Shown: positions 1-11,107 of the stretch, in pieces
How positions within the stretch are numbered: the stretch's first letter is position 1
How the letters are laid out: every line of letters begins with the position of its first letter
DNA from: Panicum virgatum
Taxonomy: Eukaryota > Streptophyta > Magnoliopsida > Poales > Poaceae
Assembly (NCBI RefSeq): GCF_016808335.1
Contig: NC_053137.1
Coordinates: 9,536,506 to 9,600,505, forward strand
Reading direction: 5' to 3'
DNA: 64,000 bases
The notes under the pieces: model-generated
Told to the model about the DNA's origin: nothing
The model's database searches: none
Seen by the model: only the letters and a program-made list of their open reading frames with translations
Program-made: the position numbers and the translations under genes

Positions 1-1095
1 TCCAACAAATTGTAAAATACTTAATTTAGTGCAATAACTTGATAGGTGGGTGCAGATCGGTCCAACAACTTGTAAAATGCCCAACTTAATGCAATAACTT
101 GGTAAATAGGTGCATTCACAGTCCAAATATTGCACGGCAATGTAACTAACGCAAAATCTCAATAAAGTGTATATTCATGTTAGGACAAATTATTAAATAT
201 TATTTGACCATTGATTTTTGTGTTGCGCCTGCGTGGCAATGTATTTGGCCAGAATAAAAAGTCTCACTGTTTAGAAATTAATGTTATGTCTTTACATTAA
301 TTATTTTCATATTTTGATTTAATTTAATTTAAATTAAAACTATTTAGTTTGTTATTCAATATTGAAAAATACACCCTCAATGTTTCCGATATGTTTGATT
401 GTATGCACTGTTAAACTTAAAAAACCAATACATTGATACAAGCTATTGATACCTTTTAGGAGCTTGGTACATGTATTTTTAAAGCCTCATATATTCGTTA
501 GAGAGGAAAAATGAGCTAAATAAATAGAAACAAATATGAGAATTATTGAATACATGAGCAGAAGTGCAGAAGAAACCTAAGGTTTTAGGATCTCTCTTAT
601 CGACTTCAGTATTTGAGTGATGCTAACGGTGTAATTCTAAAATTTATTTGTATTTGAACTAATAAAAAAGTACATAGTTGAAAAGCAACAATCGGATCAC
701 CATCAATAATTTTCATTTATAAAATTTAAGAATTATTGATGTTCATCTACTTTGCATAATATGTTACTGTTGTAATGGTGATTAAATAATATATTAGTTT
801 TAATAAAATCATAATTAATTTATTCTGAAAATAAAATTATTGGTGTCCATTGCGACACAAAAATCTTTGGTCAAATAATACGTTCCGACGTGAATATACT
901 CTTTATTGTGAGTTGACGTTAGCAAAGATATTATCATGTAATGTTTGGAGTGTGAATGCACCAATTTACCAAGTTATTGCACTAAATTAAGCATTTTCTA
1001 AGTAATTGGATCAATCTGTACCCAGCTATCAAGTTATTGTACTAAATTGAGTACTTTACAAGTTGTTGGACCAATTTGCACCCACCTGCCAAGTT
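1..1095. repeat. Inverted-repeat element with tandem-unit arms (left end outside window)
   Basis: The first ~240 bases are the imperfect reverse complement of ~840-1095. Each arm is made of degenerate ~60-base units containing 'caagttattgcactaaatta' followed by a 'ttgttggacca..tgcaccca' motif: two units are visible on the left and about three on the right. The right arm extends further than the left, so the left end lies before base 1. The AT-rich centre (240-840) has no coding sequence. The structure suits a non-autonomous MULE or foldback element with tandem-repeat TIRs; the superfamily is not proven because the target duplication is outside the window. Confidence 0.6.
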
Positions 1096-1905
1096 ATCGT
1101 ATGATGGGTATAATTAACTCTTATAAAAATAAGAAGTCAAAGTTAAACTTTGGAAACCGTGTCGCTGTCCAGAACGACAATTCTTTTCGAGTATGGATGG
1201 AGTATGTGTGGCTATTATGCCAGAAATGCCATTGCAAAAGGGCGCCGACCCGCTGGAATGCCTTTTCCAAATCACATTCTGGCATAATGGTGCCATTTCA
1301 TAATGGCATTCTGGTGAAATCAATTTGCGGGATAGTATTCCGGCGAAACTCAGTTTTGAGAATGGCGAAATCACAAATCGCAAATTTCTCAGGTAATTTC
1401 TGCTTGTTTCTCGTATCAGTTGAGGTGGTAGCACCAACAGATACATGTATTGAACAAAAAAAAAGGAACAGATACATTGTGTTTCCTTGCTTTGAACAGA
1501 TACATTATCGTGTGCAGACAATCGCCAAATCAGTGCAAGCTAAGATTATACTGTTCTGAGCTCTGCGGGACTATGAAATATCATATTTGTTTTTAATATT
1601 GTACAAAGTGTTATATAGTCTATATGTCACCTTTGATCCCAACACCAATTAACAATTAAATATTAAAGCTTGTCTACGAAACCGTGCACTAAGGGAGATA
1701 GTTTTATTCTAGTGTTAAGCTGATACGGCTCTCTAAATAACTGTACAATGATACTGTACCATGGGACTGACCTTATGCCTTGATGGTTTAATCCTGTTCC
1801 GCTGTGCAGAAGAACTGTCCATACGATCCCTTTGAGGCTTTAATTTCAAGACTTGACCTTTAAGCAGAACGCGTGCACGAAAATAACCTGCCGGCCCCAG
1901 GGCAG
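1096..1905. other. Intergenic stretch, no supported gene
   Basis: Open frames exist on both strands (about 1047-1559) but they overlap each other, start inside the repeat arm and match no family I know. Around 1215-1330 the words 'atgccattgcaaaa', 'cattctggcataatgg' and 'cataatggcattctggtg' recur in both orientations, which suggests transposon debris. Confidence 0.4.
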
Positions 1906-1915
1906 GCTGGCGTGG

Positions 1916-2602
1916 ATTTTTTTTTATTTTCAACCTTTTTTAATAATATTTTAATTTTAACTCGTATTGGTTTTTATTTGCAGCGCATATCCCATTTGGT
2001 CGCGCCAGGCCGCATGGCGCGACAGATAGCCTCTGTCGCGCCAGTGCATGTGGCGCGACAGTGCCAGTGCATGTGGCGCGACAGTGTGGCCACGCTGGCG
2101 GCCCGAGCCAGCGCAGCGCCGCGACGGCGATGACGTGGCCCTCCCCTTCGCGCCACATGCCCTGGCGCGACATGGCGCGACAAGGCCAATGTACTGGGAC
2201 GCTGGCCCCTTCTCCCCCACCCTCCCTTTCCTTCCGTCGCTCCACCCCGACCAGAGCGCGGCCAGGGTCGCCGCCGGCCGCCGCCACCCCCCAGATCCCC
2301 CCCCCCCCCAAAATCGGAAATTTTTAGGGGAAAAAGTACGGGGAATTGTTCCCCACCTTTCCCCGAAGGTATTGCCTCTAATATATCATCGTTTAACCGT
2401 GTGCATTAGTAGTTATTTGTGGGTTTTTTTATTAGGGTTAGGTTCTTGATATGAGAAATGGTGGTGTTGTTGATAGTTTTATCATGATTAGGATTTTAGA
2501 TGATACTTAGATGGTACTCTGCTCTCGATTTGGACGTGAGGTAGTACGTGCATGCATCGATTAATATGATTTCTAGGATTGAGTAGTGGGGATGTTAATA
2601 TG
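1916..2602 (+). repeat. MULE left terminal inverted repeat
   Basis: 687 bases matching the reverse complement of the right TIR. The outer part is AT-rich; then comes a GC-rich block (2000-2330) with repeated TGTCGCGCCA / TGGCGCGACA words, then AT-rich sequence ending at 'gatgttaatatg'. The overlapping GC-rich open frames here are composition artefacts: they mirror those in the right TIR and use all frames. Confidence 0.85.
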
Positions 2603-2767
2603 AGTTACATGTAATTTTATTCCATAGTTTTAGGAATGTACATATTATATTTTGAGCGTTGGTATATTGTGCTTAATTAGTATATACTTTGTTTCCATGA
2701 TTATTTTGTTTTTGTTTCCATAAGTTTTTTTAATTTCACATGGCAATTGAATTTATGTATCTGCAGT

Positions 2768-3180
2768 GCACATGGCAATGAGCGATGCCCGGTACAAGGT
2801 GCTTGGTGGTGGACAGTACCCATCCAAGTGTGATGAGGATGCCCAGTCCCTCATGCCCTTCCAGTTCCATTCTGTCGTTGTGAACCGGGCAATCAGCTGG
2901 CAGAGGTGAAGCAATCGAGGCATCCCAAGACGGCCGGTAGAGCATTCTACATATGCAAGTGGAATGATTCATTGAATCCTTGCCACTGCTTTTTCTTTCA
3001 GTGGATCGATGGTCCGGATAAGTTTGATCCTAGAATTCGGCTGTTCCCTTATTATCGGTCAGAGTCGTGGGCGTACAATGAGTTTAGACGATGTGTCCCT
3101 CCCCCCACCAAATCCACCACCTATGACAGAGGAAGAGAAGCAAGAAGCTGCTATATATCGTGTAAACAATGAGTTTAGAC
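2768..3180 (+). pseudogene. GRF-type zinc-finger-like fragment carried in the MULE
   Basis: Translation from about 2906 reads HPKTAGRAFYICKW, then CHCFFFQWIDGP and FDPRIRLFP. This is the core layout of plant GRF zinc fingers: a basic stretch and GRxFYxC, then CxFFxW. Upstream, 2768-2890 is open in another frame and may be the 5' part. Downstream the sensible frame changes at a run of six C (3101-3106): one frame carries NEFRRCVPPP, the next continues PPPMTEEEKQEAAIYRV. GRF fragments often accompany grass transposons. No complete protein can be formed, so this is a captured or decayed fragment; nucleic-acid binding is the family's role, not shown here. Confidence 0.5.
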
Positions 3181-3589
3181 GATGGGTCCCCGATCTGCCA
3201 CATAAGTTTTTTTGTTTTCAACCGATGGTATTATATATGAGTTAAGTATCATTGCAATAATTTTTTTGGTTCTCCTGCTATTGTAGCTTTTGAAGCTGGA
3301 AAAATTGTAATAATTGAAGGATGTGTACGTTAAATCATAGAGGCCGGAAAATTCCATTATCTAAAAAATTTGTTCTAATGCATCTTGGCAGCTGTCCTGC
3401 CGCCAGTTATACCTTCCATGAATGTTCGAACACCAAATTTTAAAGCTGTACTTTTTCAGGTTATGTTCCAACTTTTGCTTTTTTAGATCATGTTGAAATG
3501 AAGGGCGGCTCTAAACCTCTAACTCACCCGGAATGCCGCAGCACCAGAAGCAAGCAGCAGCGAGAGCCAACAGCAAGGCCGAATTCTGT

Positions 3590-3840
3590 TCTTGTCGCAC
3601 CATTAGTAGTGGTGCGACCAAAGGGACCTGCCACGCCACCAAGTAAAAAACGCAGTCCTTACTGGGCTTGGGCACACAATGGCGCGACAAAGTAGGCTTG
3701 TCGCGCCAGTGGTGTTGGCGCGACAAAGACCTTCCGCCGTGCCATTGTGTGCCCAAGGCCAGTAAGGACTGCTTTTTTGACTTGCTGGCGCGGCAGATCC
3801 CTTTTGTCGCGCCACTCCGAATGGCGCGACAAAGTTGAAA
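3590..3840. repeat. Foldback segment with TGTCGCGCCA motifs
   Basis: An arm near 3655-3695 ('agtccttactgggcttgggcacacaatggc') is the near-perfect reverse complement of an arm near 3740-3770 ('gccattgtgtgcccaaggccagtaaggact'). Between and around them are TGTCGCGCCA and TGGCGCGACA words in both orientations, the same words as in the MULE TIRs. The transcript would form a long hairpin. Confidence 0.65.
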
Positions 3841-4112
3841 ATATGATGAGTTCTCGGTTTGATTATAAGAAAGAATCTGCGATTTCTCCATTCTTTCTTT
3901 GTCTCATTCGCAAGAGACAAATACGTACACACATACATAGAGAGAGAAAAGAGTGAGTGATAATGTCGACTTTGTAGTATGAAATATTATACTCTATTTT
4001 TTTTTAGAGTTAGAAATATTTTATACCATGAATATATAATTGATCTCTTTGATTCTATAATTTCCTTATACTCTTTTGTTCTTTCCATATAGTCTGTTGT
4101 TCATAGCTTCCA

Positions 4113-4283
4113 ATGGCGGCCAAGCCTACTGAAAAATGGCGCAACTCGAGTCCGGTTATAATTGATGATGGTGGTTTGTCGTCTGACCAGAGCACCTCGT
4201 ATGAGGAGGAGGTGGTAACAACGCCTAAGGAGAAGGCACACCGTACCGTAGAAGTGATGGCACTTGGCAACAGGTCAAAGTGA
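4113..4283 (+). other. Small open frame of 56 codons, unknown
   Basis: The ATG at 4113 sits in a good context (ccaATGGCG). It opens a 56-residue frame beginning MAAKPTEKWRNSS, acidic and serine-rich in the middle, which runs into the CACTA fragment and stops at 4281-4283. It could be the 5' end of a gene carried by the MULE and truncated by the CACTA debris. No family recognised. Confidence 0.25.
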
Positions 4284-5260
4284 TGGCACTCGGCACCCAT
4301 ATATGCCGAGTGTTTTGGCCAAAACACTCGGCAAAGGGCCGCTTTGCCGAGTGTTATAGCCAAAACACTCGGCAAAGCTTTCATATATTCAATTTTATTT
4401 TTGTTTTTAGTTTCAGCTCGTGCAAATCAAACACCTCACATGTCACACAAATTGCTCAAATGTCACATATATGACACAAATGTCTCAAATATGACATATA
4501 TCACCAAACAAGTCCACATATCACACATATAGTACACAGATATCATCACAAGTCCACAAATCAAACCAAGTCCACCACGAAGCTCACAAGTATCACCAAA
4601 CAAGTCCATAACAAATCACGCACTCAGTAGCATGAAAACCGATACTCTAGATGTACATGCATACAGATAAGGCAACAGAAATCCATCTCATAAGACCTTC
4701 CCAGCACTTACATCGATATAAGATCCGGCAAAGCATCTTGCTTGCTACCGCGACCTTGGCTTCCTCCTTCCAGCTGGGTACCGTGACCACTACTTTCTCC
4801 TTCCCTTGGAGTATTGGCATAGTAGTTGATGGTGACGACGGGGTTGTTGTCGTGGTTGGTGCTGGAGAAGCAACTGACATGGGTAGCACAGTTGCTACAG
4901 GGCAGACACCCACCTAACCAGCTAATCATCTTGGATAATTTCTTCCGTATTGTCATAGGATTTGGTGAGAACTTTGATATTTCAATTGCTCCACCAAAGC
5001 AAACACAGACAAATTTCACCTGTGGATCTGGGTTTGCTGATGTTGTTGTAGGTGGAATTGGCCTCACCGCGGTCTTGATTTTGGAGGAGGTGCCTGGGAG
5101 GGGGGCTAGCTGAGGCCGCATACCAGAATAACTGAGTGGTCAGACAAGGATAACTGAGTCCCAAGAACAAAATAACTGAGTTGGTAGAATAACTGGCACA
5201 AATAACTGAGTTGAACATATTTATAAACATGTCTTGCACAGTCTCGATCACCTAAGGCTA
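4260..5260. mobile_element. CACTA-type subterminal fragment and trailing debris
   Basis: 4288-4378 holds several copies, in both orientations, of the word TTTGCCGAGTGT, the hallmark subterminal motif of a common grass CACTA group. The following 4380-5100 is an unrecognised, gene-free stretch of the kind found inside such elements. At 5120-5215 the word 'aataactgagt' is interspersed about five times. No TIR pair or target duplication could be matched, so this is a truncated relic nested in the MULE. Confidence 0.55.
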
Positions 5261-5900
5261 AAAAAATAATTACTTGACAAGAAAAAGGGCATGCTACAAT
5301 TTCCATATGAAGCATTTGTGGATGAAAAAACAAATTTCAGATAACACAAGCAAGGAAAACTTTTATCATTAATCATGGAATATATATATATAATGACGGT
5401 TTCGAATATGTAGGGCCATGTAAACAATTAGTAGAAAATAGGAATAGGAACTACTATATCATGGGAAACCCACATGTAAACAATATTTAAAACCATATCG
5501 AAGAGCAAAACGTGTTTGAGTGTCACATCTAAGAACATAATCAAGATTCTAAGATGCTGAGTTCCAAAGATTGAGCATCACATTGGAGCAAAATTTGTCA
5601 GTTGTTGACCTAAATAAAGTAATAAACATTTATTAGCTATCTCTTTGCACTAGCACATTAAGACCGCGAAGGATATTTTCAGCAACCATCAATGGGATTT
5701 TATCAAATGAGAATGTCCTTCGGTACATCCTCAAATTTGTGTTAGTAACACCTGATACCCAAGTTATTACCCAAACTCTCTAATCTATGAACAAGCATAT
5801 TCAATGTTAATTTCAAATCCCTATTCACTCTCTCTTTGAGCATATTGAATCGAGCATATTCAATGTTGTTTTCATAGCGCAACCTAATCCCTCTGTCACC

Positions 5901-6270
5901 AAGAATCGCTAATATCTACAAATGTGCACGGTTAAAGGAGGAAAAAATCAAGCATAAATGTGCACGGTTAAAGGAGGAAAAAATCAAGAATCCCTAATAT
6001 CTACAAATGTGCACGGTTAAAGGAGGAAAAAATGAGAGCAATACCTTCGGGGAAGGGTGGGGAACGTTTCCCCCAACTTCAAACCAACCAAAAGACCGGA
6101 TTTCGCGGGATCTAGGGGGTGGGGCGGCCGGCGGCGACGACCTACTGTTGCTCTGGTCGGGGAGGAGTGGGGGATAGAAAGGGAGGGTGGGGGAGAAGAG
6201 GCCGGCGCGTGGCCAGGACGCGAGCATACCTCTCTACAACCCCCTGCGGTGCTCCTTGAGGACAATGGTT
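5901..6270 (+). repeat. Internal partial copy of MULE TIR, with tandem repeats
   Basis: Sequence from 'aagaatcgctaatatctacaa' onward parallels the right TIR at about 8640-8870 in the same orientation, including 'ataccttcggggaagggtggggaacg' split over a few changes. The word 'tgtgcacggttaaaggaggaaaaaat' occurs three times in a row (about 5922-6032). The copy lies just beyond the truncated end of the transposase. Confidence 0.7.
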
Positions 6271-6327
6271 AAAATTCTGCCTCAACCAAGCCGAGCTAAC
6301 CCCTGAGATCTTCCTGTCCTTGACCCC

Positions 6328-8140
6328 CTAAGGTGGTTCTGGAGGCCGAATCCCAATCAGTGCTTCTACCATATCTCTCCAGCCATCATTCTGTATGTGC
6401 TCTTTAACACAGTTTAAGAGGCCATGGTGCCGGTCAGAAATCATACAAACTTGTCTGGAGGGACCCAAGACATACTGCCGCACCAGCTTCATGTACCAGG
6501 ACCAGCTGTCGTTGTTTTCTCCTTCGGTCAAAGCAAATGCTAACGGAACTAGTTGCCTCTCTGGATCCACGGCAACTGCCATCATTAGTGTCCCCTTGTA
6601 TTTACCCGTCAAGAATGTGGCATCCACGAGGATCACAGGTCGACAATGCTGGAATGATTCAGCACACTGGGGAAAGCACCAGAACACCCTTTGTAAAACA
6701 TGTTTGTACACTCCATTGTGAGGAAGCATCATGTTTCCCGTGTGTACGAACCATGTAATCCCTGGATTGTATAGGGACATGCCCGTCAAGACTCTGGGCA
6801 CCATTGCATATGACTCAAGCCAATCTCCCCAGCAAAGAGCTATAGCATGCTGTTTTGCACGCCAAGCTTTCGAGTACTTCACCCGGTAAGAACACATGCC
6901 GAAAATTGACTCCATAAGCGAAGGAACGGATGTGTCGCTGTCCTTCCGAACAATACCAAGAATGCGATGTGCTAGGTAACGTGTCGTGCACTGTGCGTGA
7001 ACTTGCTTCGGTCTGGAGGATGCACATGTGTGAGCCTGTTTGACTTTGGTGATTTTCCACTTACCCGTGCCCCCTAACAATCTGTGCCCATACACCCCAT
7101 AGGCACCCCTGCTTGCATAGCACATCGTACCGTACGCTCTTGTCCGAATGAACCACATTAAATGGACGATGATGACGCACTGCATAATCAGCTAAGAAAA
7201 ACTGCAACTCTGGAAGTGAATTGAACTTCATGCCCTTGCGAATCTCTGGATTGTCACTATCAATTACAGACTCGCTTTCAAAGACATATGAGCCACAAAT
7301 TGCTCTATGGATCCTACTAAGATACTTATCATTTGAAACCGCCGGGACTTCAACGTGGACTAGCTTCATCATGCGCAACTCTTCAGCGGTATAACTAAAT
7401 CGTGCCTCAGCATTATTAACAACTCGACCCATTGCCCCATCCCTACACTCTTCATCACCACTTATGTCCTCATGACTAGGGCTGGATCCGTCGCCATCAT
7501 CATTTTCCTGCACTGCTTGGGGCGCCCTAGCATTACCCTCCGGTTCTTCTTCCCCAGTGGCTTCATCATCGTCCTCATCATCACTACTATCGTATTCATT
7601 GTCCTCTGAACCTAAAGAAACATCATCATCCTCTCCAGCACCCCTCTCATCCTCCTCCTCGAAGGTACCACTGTCGAAATGAAAGCAAGCAACGGCCATA
7701 TCATAGTCCGCAACAAATTCACTAGCACAAGTGAGATTTGGGACATCTTCTACAAGAGTTGACTCTTGAGTCATATTCTCAATACGAAATTGAACTTCAT
7801 CTACTATCCCAACTAATTCTTCTAATCTTGTTCTACGGGTTATTTCAACAACCACTTCTAAACAAACCACATTTGCACGAGCTACTATATCCTTGTACTT
7901 TCTCCAATGCATCTCAGATTCCAATGTCATCAAAACATAATGTGCTCTAGCTTTACCACAATCAAATCTACCCCTCAGAGATATTTCATCAATTCCACAT
8001 GAATGTTTGGAAACCACCCGGTCTACCAAATCCTTTAACAATGGAGGACTATCGAACAATTCGATATCCTCTACCATATTCTCAAACTCTCCAATTTCCT
8101 TAACCATACCACCATGAAAAACCCGAACTAATTCGTCCAT
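6328..8140 (-). pseudogene. MULE transposase, frameshifted and C-terminally truncated
   Basis: Reading leftward from the ATG at 8140, the first frame (to 7061) has an acidic middle and then the MuDR DNA-binding region (EIRKGMKFNSLPELQFFLADY, continuing VRYDVLCKQGCLWGVWA). The frame then shifts by one base at a run of five C (7070-7074); the second frame (to 6328) continues GKWKITKV and carries the MULE transposase domain, with VDATFLTGKYKGTLM (first catalytic Asp) and MISDRHHG (second Asp). It stops soon after NDGWRDMV, where family members continue with the catalytic Glu region and a SWIM zinc finger. The missing part lies next to the internal TIR copy, so a rearrangement probably removed it. 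Not functional as it stands. Confidence 0.8.
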
Positions 8141-8472
8141 CTACAACAAAAAAACGGAGTACCTTCATCACTTATACAATCCTTGGATCTTGAAACAATA
8201 TTACGAGTATTACATCACATGAGCTTGCACCTTATCCTAAGAACAACTAGATGGATCTTTAACCAACCATGACAAGATGATCCGATTTTTACGAACCTGA
8301 CCGCAAATTTAATAAGCTCAACTCCAAGTAATTGTTTCTCTCTCAAAACTCTACTTGTTATCATACTAGGATTTGGACCAGGTAGCAATGCTAATAGATG
8401 GCTATGGTAACACCAATCTAGATGAACTACACAAACAATTCTTCACGGTGCCTAGTATCCATTAGTGAAAGC

Positions 8473-9141
8473 CATATTAACATCCCCACTACTCAATCCT
8501 AGAAATCATATTAATCGATGCATGCACGTACTACCTCACGTCCAAATCAAGAGCAGAGTACCATCTACGCATCATCTAAAGCCCTAATCATGAGAAAACT
8601 ATCAATTACGATATGATTTTTCAAATCCAAAACATCACCAAGAATCCCAAATATCTACAAATGTGCACGGATAAAGGAGGAAAAAATGGGAGCAATACCT
8701 TCGGGGAAGGGTGGGGAACGTTTTCCCCCAACTTCCCCCCACCCCCAAAAGGCCGGATTTGGGGGGATCTTGGGGGGCGGCGGCCGGCGGACACCCCTGG
8801 AGGAGCTCTGGGCGGGGAGGCGTGAGGGAAAGAAATGGAGGGTGGGGGAGGAGGCCGGCGCGGGAACAGGACATTGGCCATGTCGCGCCAGCCCGCATGG
8901 CGCGACAAGCTTGTCGCGCCAGTGCATGTGGCACGACAGGGAGGGCCACGTCATCGTCGTCGCGGCGCTGCGCTGGCTCGGGCCGCTAGCGTGGCCACTC
9001 TGTCGCACCACATGCACTGGCGCTACAGATGCTATCTGTCGCGCCATGCGGCCTGGCGCAACCAAAAGGGCTACCCGCTGCAAATAAAAACCAATACGGG
9101 TTAAAATTAAAATATTATCAAAAAAAGGTTAAAAAAAATTT
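8473..9141 (-). repeat. MULE right terminal inverted repeat
   Basis: 669 bases, reverse complement of 1916-2602, ending just before the second GCTGGCGTGG at 9142-9151. It carries the same TGTCGCGCCA words at about 8880-9060. It may also hold promoter sequence for the transposase, which starts about 330 bases inside it. Confidence 0.85.
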
Positions 9142-9151
9142 GCTGGCGTGG

Positions 9152-9951
9152 CGGGAAGCTTCTAGAAGCTGGACGGGAAGGACAGCTCTGCAGGTGATCT
9201 CCATCGCTCGCTAGTTGGGCCGGGCCGTCGGTGCTGGTGGACCCAACGGGCATGGGCCAAATTCCTCTCACGCAATAGAATATTTCTTACTCTACTCCGA
9301 CGCGTCCGCCCCTTCTCCGCCCCGGCCCGGTGTCGCCGGAGGAGGCGAGGCAGCCGGCCACGGGGAACTGACGATGATGAACGGCAAGCTGCAGAGCGTG
9401 CAAGACCCGTCGGAGAGTAGTTTCTCAACTGGAACAGCGCGGGGACACCCATCGCAAATTAAATCTTGTCAGAAGTAAAACTATTATCATCAGTACACAG
9501 AAGGAGACTGCAAGTCGCAGATGTGAGGATGATAGGGATAGAAAAATAAACAAACCGGCAACAAAAAGCCATGTCCGACGCCTGTGTGCATGCGGCACGC
9601 CAACAAAAGGTACTTGATTGCACAAGCACAGCTCGTAATAGTAGGACTACATGCTATTGCCTCTGAGTCTCTTGAGGACGATTACTGGACTGGACATGTC
9701 GTTTCACTTATTAGTTACATCTTGCAGGATGAAGCATGCACGCCCGCCAGTTATTCTGATTCATACGCAAGATAACACAAAGGAAACACTTGCATTGGGA
9801 CGGTCCAAGATAACACATTCGATGAGCACGCCGGCACCATCAGATCGATGAGCACGCCGGCACCATCAGATCGACACACAGGCGATAGGGAGTAGAAATG
9901 GAAACACACACACACCAAACAAACAAACATTATTGCAACCTCGTTCACCGT
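9152..9951. other. Spacer between MULE and NLR 3' end
   Basis: No gene is supported. A short tandem duplication of 'gatcgatgagcacgccggcaccatca' lies at about 9817-9873. The 3' untranslated part of the minus-strand NLR probably falls here. Confidence 0.4.
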
Positions 9952-10773
9952 TTAGACACACATAATGGAAAAGGGGAAAGCAGGAAACAAGAAGCAAAGT
10001 GAAGGAAACCACCCGGACCGACTGCTGGTGGTGTACGGAGCTCGCCACAGTGCTCCGAACTTCAAAACAGGTTTGTTCGGATTCCTGGTAAGCTGGCCCC
10101 GCACGTCTTCAAACCACACCTGGCTGTAGGCAATGCGCTCATCAATCATGACTTCCTTGAGGCTGCGGAGAGATGATAGCCCAGAAAAAGAGACGTCGTC
10201 GTGTCCGAGACATAGCAGCTCAAGCTTGGGTGCTGCTCCTTTATGAAACTCCAACGAGCTGATGCCTGCCCCTACTAGCAGCTCCAGCACCGTCAAACTC
10301 GGGAATAATGCCTCTGGACGAGAAGTGAAACAACAGGGCTCTTCAGCCTCGAAACACTCGTACCATAGACGAAGGATGGCCAGGTTTTGTAGCTTGCCAA
10401 GGATTTGTATGGTGCCATCGACCTCCGTTAGCTTGGTGGATTCTAGCTTCAACTTGACAAGGTTCTGGAGGCCTGCGACCCAGTCTGGCAATTTGCCCAA
10501 AGCGCCCCGCAGCTTAAGGCTCTGGAGGTTTTTCGGAGGCGAGCGCAGGTCATCCAAGCAGCCACGTAGGCCTGCCTCCTCCACTGACTCCACCGACAGT
10601 GATTCCAGGCGGCTGAGATGGGCAAGGGTGGAACAGAACTCTTGGCAGTTCTTGCTGATGCCTGCCACTGCTAACTTGTGCAATCAGGTGAGCCTTTTAA
10701 TATCCTCTAGGATGGCCTTCCCTCGTGCGATGTTCACAGTACCCAGAGTGTGCAGGTCTTTTAACTTCGTGAG
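9952..10773 (-). CDS. NLR C-terminal LRR block with in-frame stop
   Basis: On the other side of the MITE the frame resumes with KLKDLHTLGTVNIARGKAIL, then a TGA at 10684-10686 (after IKRLT), then LHKLAVAGISKNCQEF and about six more LRRs (LQSLKLRGALGKLPDW, LVKLKLESTKL, NLAILRLWYE) to a stop at 9952. The TGA can be explained by one C-to-T change from CGA. The tail after GALWRAPY is poorly conserved in style, so the natural end may be slightly earlier. Confidence 0.75.
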
Positions 10774-11107
10774 GGGGTTGTTTGGTACCAGGGACTTTTT
10801 TTAGTCCCTAAAACTTTTTAATATTTAGAAGTATTAAATAAAGGTTAATTATAAAACTAACTGCATAACTCTAGGGCTAAATTGCAAGACGAATCTAATG
10901 AAATATATTAATCTATGATTAGCGGATGGTACTGTAGCATCACTGTAGCAAATTATGAATTAATTAGGCTCATTAGATTCGTCTCGCGAAAAAACACTCA
11001 GCTGTCAAAAATTATTTATAAACAGATTTTATTTAATACTATAAAATAATAAGATTCCTTTTGATGTGATATGGACTTTTGAAAAAAATTTAGTTCCAAA
11101 CAGGGCC
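10774..11107. mobile_element. MITE inserted in the NLR LRR coding sequence
   Basis: Left end 'ggggttgtttgg' and right end 'ccaaacagggcc' are imperfect inverted repeats. The interior has the words 'acgaatctaatga', 'atggtactgtagcatcactgtagca' and 'cattagattcgtctcgcga', shared with the MITE at 37339-37672. A clean target duplication could not be read. It separates VVVP from KLKDLHTL in the NLR. Confidence 0.7.

Larger units (their letters stand above)
1916..9141. mobile_element. Mutator-like element (MULE), complete, 7.2 kb
   Basis: The element is bounded by a perfect 10-base direct repeat, GCTGGCGTGG, at 1906-1915 and 9142-9151, the size of duplication MULEs make. The terminal inverted repeats are long: 1916-2602 matches the reverse complement of 8473-9141. 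Inside are a MULE transposase on the minus strand (6328-8140), a GRF-zinc-finger-like fragment on the plus strand (about 2768-3180), a partial internal copy of TIR sequence (5901-6270), a foldback segment (3590-3840) and a CACTA end fragment (4260-4380). The transposase is frameshifted and lacks its C-terminal part, so the element is non-autonomous today, although its termini look intact and could be mobilised in trans. Confidence 0.85.

Noticed and set aside
1940..2450. Overlapping open frames of 70-133 codons in the MULE TIR (and mirror frames at 8621-9104)
   Set aside because: They are repeated-word translations of the TGTCGCGCCA block, present on both strands and in both TIRs.
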